Translations under genes and position numbers: made by a program | Part shown: in pieces, positions 25,602-35,010 of the stretch | Layout of the letters: each line of letters opens with the position of its first letter | How positions within the stretch are numbered: position 1 is the stretch's first letter | Source: Streptomyces sp. SID13031 | GTDB taxonomy: Bacteria > Actinomycetota > Actinomycetes > Propionibacteriales > Kribbellaceae | DNA length: 64,000 nucleotides | NCBI RefSeq assembly: GCF_010548305.1 | Contig: NZ_JAAGLV010000019.1 | Span: 98,248 to 162,247 of the forward strand | Reading direction: 5' to 3' | Notes under the pieces: generated by a model | Database searches by the model: none | The model's input: the letters and a program-made list of their open reading frames with translations, nothing else | Told to the model about the DNA's origin: nothing

Positions 25602-26102
25602 CTAGGGACGGCTGGGCAGCGGGACCGGGCGGGGTTCGATGGGGGTGGAGACGATGAAGGAGCTGGTGGTCTGGCCGTGCAGGAGGAACTTGTCGAGGAC
25701 GTCTTCGAGGCCGGCGATGGCGGCTACCTGGACGCGCATCAGGAAGCAGTCCTCACCGGAGATGCGGTGGCACTCGACGACCTCGGGGGTTCGTTCGGCG
25801 AGCTCGATGATGCCCGGGATCTGACCTGGACCGGGCCGGAGGCGGACCCAGGCGGCAACCGGCAGGCCCAGCGCGGCCGGGTCGATCTCGAGCCGGTAGC
25901 CGCGGATCACGCCCGACTCCTCCAGCCGGGCGACCCGCTCGCGGACCGTCGGCGCCGACACCCCGAGGCGGCGCGCCAGCTCGGTCGTCCGCAGCCGCGG
26001 GTCGGCCGACAACTCGGTCAGCAGCCGGATATTCAGCTCATCCAGGGCCGGTTTCTCGGTCTGAAGGCTCAAGGCCGCAATCGCATTCGCTTCGGAAACC
26101 AT
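25602..26102 (-). CDS. Lrp/AsnC family transcriptional regulator
   Basis: A 166-residue regulator. The N-terminal HTH (about 20-65) reads LDELNIRLLTELSADPRLRTTELARRLGVSAPTVRERVARLEESGVIRGY. The C-terminal RAM ligand domain follows (about 75-150), with VVECHRISGEDCFLMRVQV. It is divergent from an EamA exporter with 63 bp between the starts, the classic arrangement in which an Lrp protein senses an amino acid and controls its exporter. Confidence 0.92.
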   Translation of the reverse strand: MVSEANAIAALSLQTEKPALDELNIRLLTELSADPRLRTTELARRLGVSAPTVRERVARLEESGVIRGYRLEIDPAALGLPVAAWVRLRPGPGQIPGIIELAERTPEVVECHRISGEDCFLMRVQVAAIAGLEDVLDKFLLHGQTTSSFIVSTPIEPRPVPLPSRP

Positions 26103-26165
26103 CTCTCGCCTTTCTGACTCATTTCGCCATGTCGCGGCGACAATCTGCTTCCTAGGCTAATCAGC

Positions 26166-27083
26166 GTGACAACCGTTGTGGAAGCTTCCCCCAAAACCCT
26201 CCTGGTGACCGGCGCCGCCGCGGTGTCCGTGCTGCTGTGGGGCTCATCCTTCGTGGCCATCCGGCACGCCGGCACCGAGTTCTCCGCCGGCTCGATGTCG
26301 CTCGCCCGACTCCTGGTCGGCAGCGTGCTCCTCGGCACCTACTTGTACTTCCGTGAGCGCCCCACCAGAGCCAGCTGGCCGGCCAGGCGCGACTGGCCGC
26401 CACTACTCGCCTGCGGCCTGCTCTGGTTCGGCGTCTACAACGTCGCCCTCAACGCAGCCGAGCGCCGCCTGGACGCCGGTACTGCGGCCATGCTCGTCCA
26501 CATCGCTCCGCTACTGATCGCCCTGCTCGCCGGCCTGACGCTGGGCGAGGGCTTCCCGCGGCAACTCGTCATCGGCAGCCTGGTCGCGTTCGGCGGCGTA
26601 GTGCTGATCGGTACGGCGACCTCCACCGGCCGCGCCGAGACCTGGGGCGTCATCCTCTGCTTCGTCGCCGCCATCTCGTACGCCGTCGGTGTGGTCGCCC
26701 AGAAGCCGCTACTGACCCGCCTCCCCGCTGCACAGGTCACCTGGCTCGCCTGCATGATCGGCACCGTCGCCTGCCTCCCGTACGCGCCCACCCTGACCAC
26801 TGAGCTCCGTACCGCGAGCGCAGGCACCATCTGGTGGGTCATCTACCTAGGCGCCTTCCCCACCGCTCTCGGCTTCACTACCTGGGCCTACGCGCTGCGC
26901 CGCTCCACAGCCGGCCGCATGGGCGTCACGGTCTACGCCGTCCCAGTAGTGGCCATCGCACTCGCCTGGCTCCTCCTGGACGAAACACCCGCCCGGCTCG
27001 CTCTCGTCGGAGGCGCACTCTGCCTGGCCGGGGTCGCGATCTCCCGGCGTACCGGACGCTCTACTGCGAGAAGGGAAGCCTGA
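26166..27083 (+). CDS. EamA/DMT family exporter
   Basis: A 305-residue transporter with ten predicted membrane segments in two EamA repeats (VSVLLWGSSFVAIRHAG ... AAMLVHIAPLLIALLAGLTLGE; GVILCFVAAISYAVGVVAQK ... GVTVYAVPVVAIALAWLLLDE). It starts with GTG; a TAGGCT -10-like element only 8 bp upstream and no ribosome site suggest a leaderless mRNA. Divergent to the Lrp regulator, its likely controller. Its stop overlaps the start of the F420-type oxidoreductase by one base (TGATG). Confidence 0.9.
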   Translation: MTTVVEASPKTLLVTGAAAVSVLLWGSSFVAIRHAGTEFSAGSMSLARLLVGSVLLGTYLYFRERPTRASWPARRDWPPLLACGLLWFGVYNVALNAAERRLDAGTAAMLVHIAPLLIALLAGLTLGEGFPRQLVIGSLVAFGGVVLIGTATSTGRAETWGVILCFVAAISYAVGVVAQKPLLTRLPAAQVTWLACMIGTVACLPYAPTLTTELRTASAGTIWWVIYLGAFPTALGFTTWAYALRRSTAGRMGVTVYAVPVVAIALAWLLLDETPARLALVGGALCLAGVAISRRTGRSTARREA

Positions 27084-28057
27084 TGAAGTTCGGGGTCTTC
27101 GTGCCGCAGGGCTGGCGGATGGATCTGGTCGAGTTGGCTGACCCGGTCGAGCAGTGGGAGGCGATGACGGCTGTCGCGCGGGCCGCCGATGCCGGGCCGT
27201 GGGACTCGATCTGGCTGTTCGACCACTTCCACACCGTGCCCGAGCCGGTGCGCGAGACGGTCTTCGAGGCGTGGACGGCGACCGCCGCGCTCTCCCGCGA
27301 CACGAAGCGGGTCAAGATCGGCCAACTGGTCGGCTGCAACGGCTACCGCAACCCCGCTCTCTACGCGAAGATCGCCGCCACCGTCGACGTCGCGAGCAAC
27401 GGCCGCCTGTACGCCGGGCTGGGCGCGGGCTGGTCCGAGGAGGAGTGGACGGCCTATGGCTATCCGTGGACCAGCCTGAAGGACCGGATGGGCTCGTTCC
27501 GTGAGTCGGTCGAGCTGATCCACCGGCTGTGGACCGAGGAGGACGTGGTTTTCCACGGGAAGTACCACTCGGTGGACAAGCCGTATGTCGAGCCGCGCCG
27601 CAAACCGCCGCTGTGGATCGGCGGTGGCGGCGAACAGGTGACGCTCAAGCTCGTCGCGCAGCACGGCGACGCCTGCAACTTCGGCACCGGCCAGGTCGAC
27701 GTCATCGAGCACAAGCTGTCAGTACTACGTAAGCACTGCGACGCAGTCGGCCGCGACTACGACGAGATCGTGAAGTCGACCAGCCTCAACCTCTTCCCGA
27801 TCGGCCCCGGCGACGACCCGGTCACCGCCACCGCCAAGGCACGCGGCCGCTACACCGTCGACGAGTTCCGCGAGATCGGATCGGGCGGCGGCTCAGGTGC
27901 GCTGGCCGATATCGCTTCCACGCAAGAGATCCGGAGGCGGTTGGAGCAATTGGAGGAGGCTGGGATCCAGTACGTGATCATCTACATCCCAGGCGTCGCC
28001 TACGACCACGAACCACTCGAGCGGTTCGCGGCCGACGTAGTACCGGCCTTCTCTTAG
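27083..28057 (+). CDS. LLM class (luciferase-like) F420-dependent oxidoreductase
   Basis: A 324-residue TIM-barrel flavin/F420 enzyme of the luciferase-like monooxygenase superfamily. Seen are MKFGVFVPQGWRMDL at the first strand, DSIWLFDHFHT, KIGQLVGCNGYRNPALYAK, ASNGRLYAGLGAGWSEEEW, RKPPLWIGGGGEQVTLKLVAQHGD and the C-terminal YVIIYIPG. These match the F420-dependent TIGR03560-like group. The substrate is unknown. The ATG overlaps the exporter stop by one base, so the two are co-translated. Confidence 0.9.
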   Translation: MKFGVFVPQGWRMDLVELADPVEQWEAMTAVARAADAGPWDSIWLFDHFHTVPEPVRETVFEAWTATAALSRDTKRVKIGQLVGCNGYRNPALYAKIAATVDVASNGRLYAGLGAGWSEEEWTAYGYPWTSLKDRMGSFRESVELIHRLWTEEDVVFHGKYHSVDKPYVEPRRKPPLWIGGGGEQVTLKLVAQHGDACNFGTGQVDVIEHKLSVLRKHCDAVGRDYDEIVKSTSLNLFPIGPGDDPVTATAKARGRYTVDEFREIGSGGGSGALADIASTQEIRRRLEQLEEAGIQYVIIYIPGVAYDHEPLERFAADVVPAFS

Positions 28058-28058
28058 C

Positions 28059-29057
28059 TCAGAGTGTGGCGGCCAGGTCGCGCAGGTGGGTGTGGATGTT
28101 GCTGTAGGCATCGACTTTGGGGAGGAGGCGCTTGGGGACCTTGGTGACGACGCTGTAGTTGGCGTCGACGACGTTGGCCAGCGGGACCTCGCTGATCTGG
28201 CTGAGGAGCTGGTAAGCGTCCAGCTTGTCCAGGCCGTACAGCTCGCCGAGCCAGCCGACCATGTCGACCTGACCGGCCCGCCAGGCGTCTTCGAGCGGGC
28301 GGCTGGAGCCGACGACGGCGAGGTAGGCGTCGTTCTCGATCCGGGGCCAGGCCGGGCCGGGCGTCTTGAGGAGCTCGACGATGAGGACGACGTTCATCGC
28401 GCCCTCGACCGCGGTACCGCAGGACTCGCCCTCGCCCTGGCGGTAGTGGCCGTCGCCGACGGAGAACAGCGCACCCTCGACGTTGACCCGGAGGAAGCAG
28501 GTCGCGCCGGCCTTCATCTCGGGCGTGTCCATGTTGCCGCCGAACATGTCCGGTACCAGCGACGAGCGGACCTCGCCGGCGGCCGGCGCCACCCCGACCG
28601 TGCCGAGCATCGTCTCGATCGGCAGCGCGATCTCCAGGTCGCTGCCCTGCGCCTGGAACCCGACCGTCTGCCGCTCGGTGTCGACCTCGTAGATCCAGGT
28701 CCGCTCCGGCAGCGGGTCCTGCAGGGTCGCGGTCCGGTCCGTGCTGGTCAGGCCGCCGAAGAACGGGATCGTCGCCGACGCGCCCCAGCCGCGGGCCGGG
28801 GTGAGCTCGACGAAGTGCAGCACGAGCGTGTCGCCGGGCTCGGCGCCCTCGACGTAGAACGGCCCGGTCTGCGGGTTCACGAACGGCATGTTGAGCCTCG
28901 CGCTGGCCAGATCCGCCGTACTGCGCAGCCGGCCGCAGAACGCGTCCTCGGTCCACAGGCGCATCGCCGTACCGGGTTTCACCCGCCGCAGCGGTGCCGC
29001 ACCGCCGAAGGTCCAGGTGAGCTGCTCGCTGTCCGGGGTGAATTCGACGATGTCCAC
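28059..29057 (-). CDS. Acetamidase/formamidase family protein
   Basis: A 332-residue protein. Family landmarks are NPQTGPFYVEGAEPGDTLVLHFVELTPARGWG near residues 60-95, APAAGEVRSSLVPDMFGGNMDTPEMKAGATCFLRVNVEGALFSVGDGHYRQGEGE in segments, and TAVEGAMNVVL. It should hydrolyse an amide such as formamide or a related compound. It converges on the F420-type oxidoreductase with only one base between the stops. Upstream is the divergent mprA promoter. Confidence 0.88.
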   Translation of the reverse strand: MDIVEFTPDSEQLTWTFGGAAPLRRVKPGTAMRLWTEDAFCGRLRSTADLASARLNMPFVNPQTGPFYVEGAEPGDTLVLHFVELTPARGWGASATIPFFGGLTSTDRTATLQDPLPERTWIYEVDTERQTVGFQAQGSDLEIALPIETMLGTVGVAPAAGEVRSSLVPDMFGGNMDTPEMKAGATCFLRVNVEGALFSVGDGHYRQGEGESCGTAVEGAMNVVLIVELLKTPGPAWPRIENDAYLAVVGSSRPLEDAWRAGQVDMVGWLGELYGLDKLDAYQLLSQISEVPLANVVDANYSVVTKVPKRLLPKVDAYSNIHTHLRDLAATL

Positions 29058-29094
29058 GCTGGAAATCTACGTCCGGCGATACCTCCTTCGCGAC

Positions 29095-29124
29095 TGATCA
29101 GCGGGTTCTCAGCGGATTCTCAAA
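29095..29124 (+). promoter_or_regulatory. MprA-box-like direct repeats upstream of mprA
   Basis: TTCTCAGC (29106-29113), GGA, TTCTCAAA (29117-29124) give two 8-bp direct repeats separated by 3 bp. A weaker third unit TGATCAGC (29095-29102) precedes at the same 11-bp step. This 8-3-8 layout matches the published form of the mycobacterial MprA box and the related array before htrA. It sits 75-105 bp upstream of the regulator gene, so autoregulation is likely. Confidence 0.7.
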
Positions 29125-29198
29125 CAGACCGCATATCGTCGGGAGGCGGAGCTCACTCGGGCTCCACCTCGGAGACTGTGGGCGAGCGGGAGCGCGAG

Positions 29199-29891
29199 AT
29201 GCGGGTACTGGTGGTGGACGACGACCGGGCGGTCCGGGATTCGCTGCGCCGTTCGCTGGAGTTCAACGACTTCGAGGTGGTGACGGCCTCCGACGGCGCC
29301 GAGGCGCTCGCGGTGATCGGCAACGTCGAGCCCGACGTGATCGTGATGGACGTGATGATGCCCCGCCTGGACGGGCTGGAGACGACCAAGGCGTTACGGG
29401 CCGCGGGCAACAACGTGCCGATCCTGGTGCTGACCGCCCGGGACGCCGTGGCCGACCGGGTCGACGGGCTGGACGCGGGTGGCGACGACTACCTGACCAA
29501 ACCGTTCGCGCTCGAGGAGCTGCTGGCGCGACTACGCGCGCTGCTCCGCCGCAGTACGACGCCGGGTGAGGGCGGCCCGCGCGGCGAGGTCCTCCAGTAC
29601 GCCGACCTGGTGGTCGACGTGGATGCGCACGAGGTGCACCGCGGCACGACCCCGATCCCGCTGACCCGGACCGAGTTCTCGCTGCTGGAGCTGCTGATCC
29701 GCAACCCGCGCCGGGTGCTCGAGCGCGCGGTCATCCTGGACGCGGTCTGGGGCTACGACTTCCCGACCACGGCGAACTCGCTCGAGGTCTACATCGGCTA
29801 CCTCCGCCGCAAGACCGAGGTCGACAACCTGCCCCGCCTCATCCACACGGTCCGCGGCATCGGCTACGTCCTCAGGGACACCCCACCGTGA
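29199..29891 (+). CDS. mprA: Two-component response regulator, MprA-like (OmpR family)
   Basis: A 230-residue OmpR/PhoB-type regulator. The receiver domain (1-120) has the acidic pocket DDD at 7-9, the phospho-acceptor Asp51 in VIVMDVMMPRLDG, and Lys in LTKPFALEELLARLRALLRR. The DNA-binding winged helix (about 130-228) ends RLIHTVRGIGYVLRDTPP. The overall sequence is strikingly like M. tuberculosis MprA as remembered. ATG at 29199 is preferred; a GTG 21 bp upstream is possible. The histidine kinase gene overlaps its end by 4 bp. Regulates envelope stress genes, probably including the htrA-like gene at 37872. Confidence 0.92.
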   Translation: MRVLVVDDDRAVRDSLRRSLEFNDFEVVTASDGAEALAVIGNVEPDVIVMDVMMPRLDGLETTKALRAAGNNVPILVLTARDAVADRVDGLDAGGDDYLTKPFALEELLARLRALLRRSTTPGEGGPRGEVLQYADLVVDVDAHEVHRGTTPIPLTRTEFSLLELLIRNPRRVLERAVILDAVWGYDFPTTANSLEVYIGYLRRKTEVDNLPRLIHTVRGIGYVLRDTPP

Positions 29892-31627
29892 CCACCCAAC
29901 CCCCACCCGACGACTTCCCGAAGTACACCGGTACTTCGGACGAGGAAACCCTCGAGATCGGCCCGAACCACAACCGGCCACAGCCGTCCGGTCAGCCGGT
30001 GCAGACTGGGACCCCTCGTCGGCGCCCTGGGCCCCAAGCCCCGCGGAGCGGACCTCGACCCACCGGGCCGAGCCAGGGTTCCGCCCCGGACGGACCGGGC
30101 GCCCCTCCGGGCCCGCAGCGCAACGGCAACGGCAACAATGTGGTCGTGGCGACAGCCAGCCGAACACAGGACTGGTGGCAGGAGAAGCTCCACAAGCTGA
30201 GTCTGCACGCCCGGGTCACGCTGCTCGCGGCCGTGGCCGTTGGCCTGGCGGTCGCCTTCGTCAGTGTCTCGGCCTACATGACAGTCCGACAGCAGATGTA
30301 CCGGAACCTGGACAGCAGTTTGTCCGACCGGGCCGGGCAGGCCGCTAAGAAGGGCGCGCTCACCAACCCGACCATCCTCCAGGAGGTACCGCCGGAGGCC
30401 CTCGGACTGAGCGACATCCAGCTCGGCCTGCTGACCGCCGATGGTCTGCAGTACGGCGCGAAGGGAACGATGCCGCCGATGGGCCCGCCCGAGCTGGCAA
30501 TCGCCGAGAATCAGAGCAGCGAGCCCAGCATCCGGACGGTCGGGGTACGTAACGGCCCCCACTACCGGGTGATCGCGGTAGCGGCTCCGTTCTGTCCCCT
30601 GCCCGGCCAGCGGGAGTGCGACGAGGACCAGTATGAGCCCGCGGCCCTGGTCGTGGCGCAGTCGCTGGGGCCGGTCGACCGGACGCTGCACAACCTGGGC
30701 ATTGTGCTCTGGGCCGTCGGACTGCTCGGGGTGATCGGGGCGGCTCTGGCCGGCAACGCGATCGCCCAGTCCGGGCTCCGGCCGCTGGCACGCCTGACCG
30801 GCGCGGCAGAGCACATCGCCCGGACCGAGGAGCTGAAGCCGATCCCGGTCACGGGTTCGGACGAGATCACCAGGTTGGCGTTCGCGTTCAACGCGATGCT
30901 GGCCGCCTTGGCGCGATCCCAGGATCGGCAGCGGCGGCTGGTCGGCGATGCGGGGCATGAGTTGCGGACGCCGTTGACCAGCATCCGTACCAACCTGGAT
31001 CTGCTCGCCCAGGCGGACAAGCGCGGCGGCCTGCGCCCGGAAGACCGGCAGCAGCTGCTCGACGACGTACGCGCCCAGATGGACGAGCTGACCACGCTCA
31101 TCGGCGACCTGACTGAGCTGGCCCGCGACACCCCGCAGGTCCGCGACGCCGAGCTGATCGAGATGTCGAACGTCGTCGAGGACGCCCTGATCAAGGTCCG
31201 TCGCCGCGCCTCGGGCGTCGAGTGGGACGTACAGCTGTCACCGTTCCCCGTCTGGGGCGACGAGCGACTGCTCGGCCGGGCCGTGACGAACCTGCTCGAC
31301 AACGCGGCGAAGTACAGCATCCCCGACGACTCGGTCGCGCTACCGCACGAAGGCGAACCGCTCGGGCGGGTCACCGTGCGCCTGCTGGACGGAGTACTGA
31401 CCGTCACTGACAGCGGACCGGGTATCGCCGACGCTGATCTGCCGCACGTCTTCGAGCGTTTCTACCGCTCCAGCGAAGCGCGTAGCCGGCCGGGCTCGGG
31501 CCTGGGTCTGGCGATCGTGAAGCACGCGGCCGAGCAGCACGGCGGCATGATCTACGCGCGCAACGCGCCCGGCGCCGGAGCACAGTTCACGCTCTGGCTC
31601 CCCCACGCCGCCACCCAGTCCCGCTGA
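29888..31627 (+). CDS. mprB: Sensor histidine kinase, MprB-like
   Basis: A 579-residue membrane kinase. A Pro/Gly-rich cytoplasmic N-terminal tail of about 100 residues is unusually long. It leads into TM1 (about 115-135), an extracytoplasmic sensor region (about 136-275) and TM2 (about 280-300). Then come HAMP (SGLRPLARLTGAAEHIA), the DHp helix with phospho-His357 in GDAGHELRTPLTSI, and an HATPase_c domain with N-box NLLDNAAKY, DSGPGI and GSGLGLAIV. GTG overlaps the response regulator stop (GTGA). It should sense cell envelope stress and phosphorylate the cognate regulator. Confidence 0.92.
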   Translation: MTTQPPPDDFPKYTGTSDEETLEIGPNHNRPQPSGQPVQTGTPRRRPGPQAPRSGPRPTGPSQGSAPDGPGAPPGPQRNGNGNNVVVATASRTQDWWQEKLHKLSLHARVTLLAAVAVGLAVAFVSVSAYMTVRQQMYRNLDSSLSDRAGQAAKKGALTNPTILQEVPPEALGLSDIQLGLLTADGLQYGAKGTMPPMGPPELAIAENQSSEPSIRTVGVRNGPHYRVIAVAAPFCPLPGQRECDEDQYEPAALVVAQSLGPVDRTLHNLGIVLWAVGLLGVIGAALAGNAIAQSGLRPLARLTGAAEHIARTEELKPIPVTGSDEITRLAFAFNAMLAALARSQDRQRRLVGDAGHELRTPLTSIRTNLDLLAQADKRGGLRPEDRQQLLDDVRAQMDELTTLIGDLTELARDTPQVRDAELIEMSNVVEDALIKVRRRASGVEWDVQLSPFPVWGDERLLGRAVTNLLDNAAKYSIPDDSVALPHEGEPLGRVTVRLLDGVLTVTDSGPGIADADLPHVFERFYRSSEARSRPGSGLGLAIVKHAAEQHGGMIYARNAPGAGAQFTLWLPHAATQSR

Positions 31628-31641
31628 GTCAGGACAGGCAA

Positions 31642-33156
31642 CTAGGACAGCGGCAGCTTCCGCAGACCGGACTTCTGGATCTTCCCGGACCCGGTCTTCG
31701 GCAAGCTGCCGATCAGGTCGAGATGGACGGGGATCTTGTACTTCGCCAGCCGTCCGCCCAGGTACTCCCGAAGCCCGTCCAGGGTGAGCTCCGCGCCCGC
31801 GCGACACACCAGGAACGCCCGCCCGACCTCGCCCCACCTGTCATCCGGAACACCGACCACGGCCACCTCGAGAACAGCGGGATGGCCGCTGATCGCCTTC
31901 TCCACCTCAGCCGGATAGACGTTCTCCCCGCCGGACACGAACATGTCCTTCACCCGGTCGACGATGTACAGGTAGCCGTCCTCATCGACGGTCGCGACAT
32001 CACCGGAGCGAAACCACCCATCCTCGGTCAGCGCCGCGGCCGTCGCCTCCGGCGCGTTCCAGTACCCCGGTGTCACGTTCGCGCCGCGGATCAGTACCTC
32101 GCCCGGCTCACCCTGGGCCACCTCGGTCAGGTCGGGCCGGACCACCTTCACCTGCCCGAAGAACACCGGCGCCCCGACCGATCCGGCCTTGCGAGTGCTC
32201 TCACCGGCCTCCAGGAAGGTCGCCCCGGGGGCGGTCTCGGTCAGCCCGTAGCCCTGGCAGAACACCAGACCGCGCTCCTGGTATGTCCGGATCAGCGCTT
32301 CGGCCACCGGCGCTCCGCCACACATCAGGCTGCGCAACGAGGTGAGGTCGGCGCCCGTCCATCTTGGTGAGCGGGCCAGTTCGGCGTACATGGTCGCGAC
32401 GCCGAACATCCAGGTGACGCCGTGTTTCTCGATCAGGTCGAAGCACCCGTCGACATCCCAGGACGAGGTGAGCACGGCGCAGCCGCTCTTGGCGAAGGTC
32501 GGCAGCAAGGTCTGGCCGAGCGCCCCGACGTGGAACAGCGGCGCGGTGACGAGGGTGACCTCGTCGGCGGCGACATCGACACCGATCAGCAGGTTGGCCG
32601 TGTTCCAGATCAGGTTGGCGTGAGTGAGCATCGCGCCCTTGGGACGGCCCGTGGTGCCGGACGTGTAGAGAATCAGCGCGACGTCGTCCACCGCCACCGG
32701 CACATCGATCGGTGCCGGGGCACCGCCGGCCAGCCACTCCTCGTACTGCGCCTCGCCCGCACCCGGCTGCTCCAATGCGACCCTGCAGGCAGGTGGCTGG
32801 GACAGCGCTCGGACCACCGGCTCGCAGGATGGCGCGTAGACGAGGACCGCCGGGCCCGAATCCGACAGCAGGTAATCGAGTTCGGGCGCGGCGAGCCGAA
32901 AGTTGAGCGGGACGAAGATGCCGCCGAGCGCATGGGTGGCGAACATCGTCTCGACGAACGCGGGGTGATTCGGCCCCAGGTAGGCGACCCGATCCCCGGC
33001 CCTGACCCCGGCCGACCGGAGCTGGTCGGCCAGCCTGCTGATCCGCACCGCAAGCTCCGCGTAGCTGATGGACAAGCCGTCGAACACCAGGGCCGTCCGG
33101 GCGGGCGACAACTGCGCCCGCCGGTAAGGCCAACCACCGAGTCCCGCGTTCTGCAT
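31642..33156 (-). CDS. Acyl-CoA synthetase (AMP-forming, class I adenylate)
   Basis: A 504-residue complete ANL enzyme. Core motifs are ILYTSGTTGRPKGAMLTHANL (P-loop), YGLTETAPG, GWFRSGDVATVDEDGYLYIVDRVKDMFVSGGENVYPAEVE in segments, and the adenylating Lys in SLPKTGSGKIQK. It activates a carboxylic acid to a CoA thioester. It lies at the end of a five-gene minus-strand cluster (MFS, MaoC, amidohydrolase, SDR) facing a PaaX-type regulator. It therefore probably activates the organic acid that the MFS imports and the MaoC and SDR enzymes degrade. The acid itself cannot be read from the sequence. Confidence 0.92.
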   Translation of the reverse strand: MQNAGLGGWPYRRAQLSPARTALVFDGLSISYAELAVRISRLADQLRSAGVRAGDRVAYLGPNHPAFVETMFATHALGGIFVPLNFRLAAPELDYLLSDSGPAVLVYAPSCEPVVRALSQPPACRVALEQPGAGEAQYEEWLAGGAPAPIDVPVAVDDVALILYTSGTTGRPKGAMLTHANLIWNTANLLIGVDVAADEVTLVTAPLFHVGALGQTLLPTFAKSGCAVLTSSWDVDGCFDLIEKHGVTWMFGVATMYAELARSPRWTGADLTSLRSLMCGGAPVAEALIRTYQERGLVFCQGYGLTETAPGATFLEAGESTRKAGSVGAPVFFGQVKVVRPDLTEVAQGEPGEVLIRGANVTPGYWNAPEATAAALTEDGWFRSGDVATVDEDGYLYIVDRVKDMFVSGGENVYPAEVEKAISGHPAVLEVAVVGVPDDRWGEVGRAFLVCRAGAELTLDGLREYLGGRLAKYKIPVHLDLIGSLPKTGSGKIQKSGLRKLPLS

Positions 33157-33170
33157 CGGACTGACTCCTC

Positions 33171-34538
33171 TCAGGCGAGGCCGGCGACGCTCGTCGCCTC
33201 ACCAGCATCGACGACACCGGTGGCGGGTTGGCGTTCCGAAGCGGTCTCCGGGCTCAAGTCTCGCTGGTGGGTCTCCTTGAGCGCCAGGACGCAGCCGACC
33301 GCGAGCAGGCAGAACGCCGCCATCGTGCAGGAGATGAAGAAGGTGTTCGTCGCACCGGTGGCCTGCTGGATCTGCGCGAACAGCAAGGGTGTGAAGCCAG
33401 CGCCCAGGCCGGCGAGCTGATAGCCCAGCGACGCTCCGGTGTACCGGTTCTCGGTGCTGAACAACTCGGTGTAGAGCGCAGCCAGCGGTCCGTACATCAT
33501 CGGATGGATCACCGCCTGGCCGACGATCAAGGCCAGTACCAGGACCGCGGTACTGCCGTTGTTCACCAGTGGGAAGAGCGCGAAGCTGTACGCCGCCATG
33601 GCGAGCGCGCCGCTGATCACGATCGGGCGCCGGCCGACCCGGTCCGACAGCGCCGACCAGGCGATGATGCTGACGATCGCACAGGCCGACGACGTGGTCA
33701 GGGCGTTCAGGACCTCCTGGCGGCTGTGGCCGACCCGGACCGCATAAGCCAGGATGAAGATCGTCAGAGTCGCCTGAGCGACGAAGGCCGCCATCCCGGC
33801 ACCCACGCTCAGCAGCAGGGTCCGTGGCCGGTCACGCAACACTTCGAGTACCGGGACCCGTCGTACCGGGCTCTCCCGGCGGGCGGCCTTGAACGCAGGT
33901 GTCTCCTCGACCTTGAGCCGGACGAACAACCCGACGGCGAGCAGCAGGATGCTCACCAGGAACGGGATCCGCCACCCCCAGTCGAGGAAGGCTTTGTCGC
34001 CGACGATCGCGGCGGTCCCGGTGAGCGCCGCGGTGGACAGGACGACGCCGCTCGGCGCGCCGGCATTGGTGAAGCTCGCCCACAGACCTCGCCGGCTGGT
34101 CGCGTGCTCGGCGGACATCAGGACCGATCCGCCCCATTCGCCGCCGACGGCGATTCCCTGGACGACGCGCAGCAGGACCAGTCCGGCCGGGGCGAGGACA
34201 CCGATCTGCTGATAGGTCGGGAGCAGTCCGATCAGGAAGCTGGCCAGGCCCATCAACGTCATGCTCAGCAGCAGCATCCGCTTGCGGCCGAGCAGATCAC
34301 CGAAGTGGCCGAAGATCACGCCACCCAGCGGCCGGGCGAGGTACCCGGTGGCGAGCGTGCCGAAGCTGGCGACCGTTGCCACCAACGGGTCGAGCGAGGA
34401 GAAGAAGACCTTGTTGAAGACGATCGCAGAGGCGGTCGCGTAGAGGAGGAAGTCGTAGTACTCGATCACGCTGCCGAGATAGCTCGACAGGACGGCGCGG
34501 CGGAGCTGGACCGGATCGTGGGTGCGCGTGGCGGACAT
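33171..34538 (-). CDS. MFS transporter, metabolite:H+ symporter (MHS) family
   Basis: A 455-residue transporter with 12 hydrophobic segments. It begins as MHS members do: LRRAVLSSYLGSVIEYYDFLLYATASA, then ATGYLARPLGGVIFGHFGDLLGRKRML. The sixth-segment loop and the second RVGRRPIVIS motif are present. It is related to the KgtP/ShiA/ProP branch that imports organic acids. The ATG at 34538 is preferred over a frame extension overlapping the MaoC gene. It lies 17 bp after the MaoC stop, inside the acyl-CoA cluster, and probably imports the substrate. Confidence 0.9.
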   Translation of the reverse strand: MSATRTHDPVQLRRAVLSSYLGSVIEYYDFLLYATASAIVFNKVFFSSLDPLVATVASFGTLATGYLARPLGGVIFGHFGDLLGRKRMLLLSMTLMGLASFLIGLLPTYQQIGVLAPAGLVLLRVVQGIAVGGEWGGSVLMSAEHATSRRGLWASFTNAGAPSGVVLSTAALTGTAAIVGDKAFLDWGWRIPFLVSILLLAVGLFVRLKVEETPAFKAARRESPVRRVPVLEVLRDRPRTLLLSVGAGMAAFVAQATLTIFILAYAVRVGHSRQEVLNALTTSSACAIVSIIAWSALSDRVGRRPIVISGALAMAAYSFALFPLVNNGSTAVLVLALIVGQAVIHPMMYGPLAALYTELFSTENRYTGASLGYQLAGLGAGFTPLLFAQIQQATGATNTFFISCTMAAFCLLAVGCVLALKETHQRDLSPETASERQPATGVVDAGEATSVAGLA

Positions 34539-34554
34539 GGCGGGGTCCCCGGCT

Positions 34555-35010
34555 TCACGCGTAGTGCCGGTAGACAGCGCGGGCGACACAGGCGGGCTTG
34601 TCCTGCCCGTCGATCTCGACGACGAAGTCGAGGACCAGTTGCACGCCGTCACCGGCGACGCTCTCGACCGAGACGACCCGGCCGCCCAGCCGGAGCTTGC
34701 TGCCGACCGGGACCGGGCTCGGGAAGCGCACCTTCTCCAGTCCGTAGTTCACGCTCATCCGGACCCCCCGTACCTCCAGCAGCTCGCCGAACAGCGGGAT
34801 GATCAGCGCCAGCGTCAGGTAGCCGTGCGCGATGGTGCCCCCGAACGGCCCGGCGGCGGCGCGTTCGGGATCGACGTGGATCCACTGCTGGTCGCCGGTC
34901 GCGTCGGCGAACTGCTGGATCTGATGCTGGCTGATCTCCCGCCAGTCGCTGTACCCCAGGTCCCGGCCCGCGAGGTCCTGGATCCGTTCGATCTCGATCA
35001 CTTCGTTCAT
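34555..35010 (-). CDS. MaoC family dehydratase (hot-dog fold)
   Basis: A 151-residue R-specific enoyl-CoA hydratase-like protein. The hydratase-2 motif region reads QQFADATGDQQWIHVDPERA, then GPFGGTIAHGYLTLALI, which carries the catalytic Asp/His pair. AAGGAGGAG lies 2 bp from the ATG, and the ATG overlaps the amidohydrolase stop (ATGA). It should hydrate an enoyl-CoA in the pathway served by the cluster. Confidence 0.9.
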   Translation of the reverse strand: MNEVIEIERIQDLAGRDLGYSDWREISQHQIQQFADATGDQQWIHVDPERAAAGPFGGTIAHGYLTLALIIPLFGELLEVRGVRMSVNYGLEKVRFPSPVPVGSKLRLGGRVVSVESVAGDGVQLVLDFVVEIDGQDKPACVARAVYRHYA

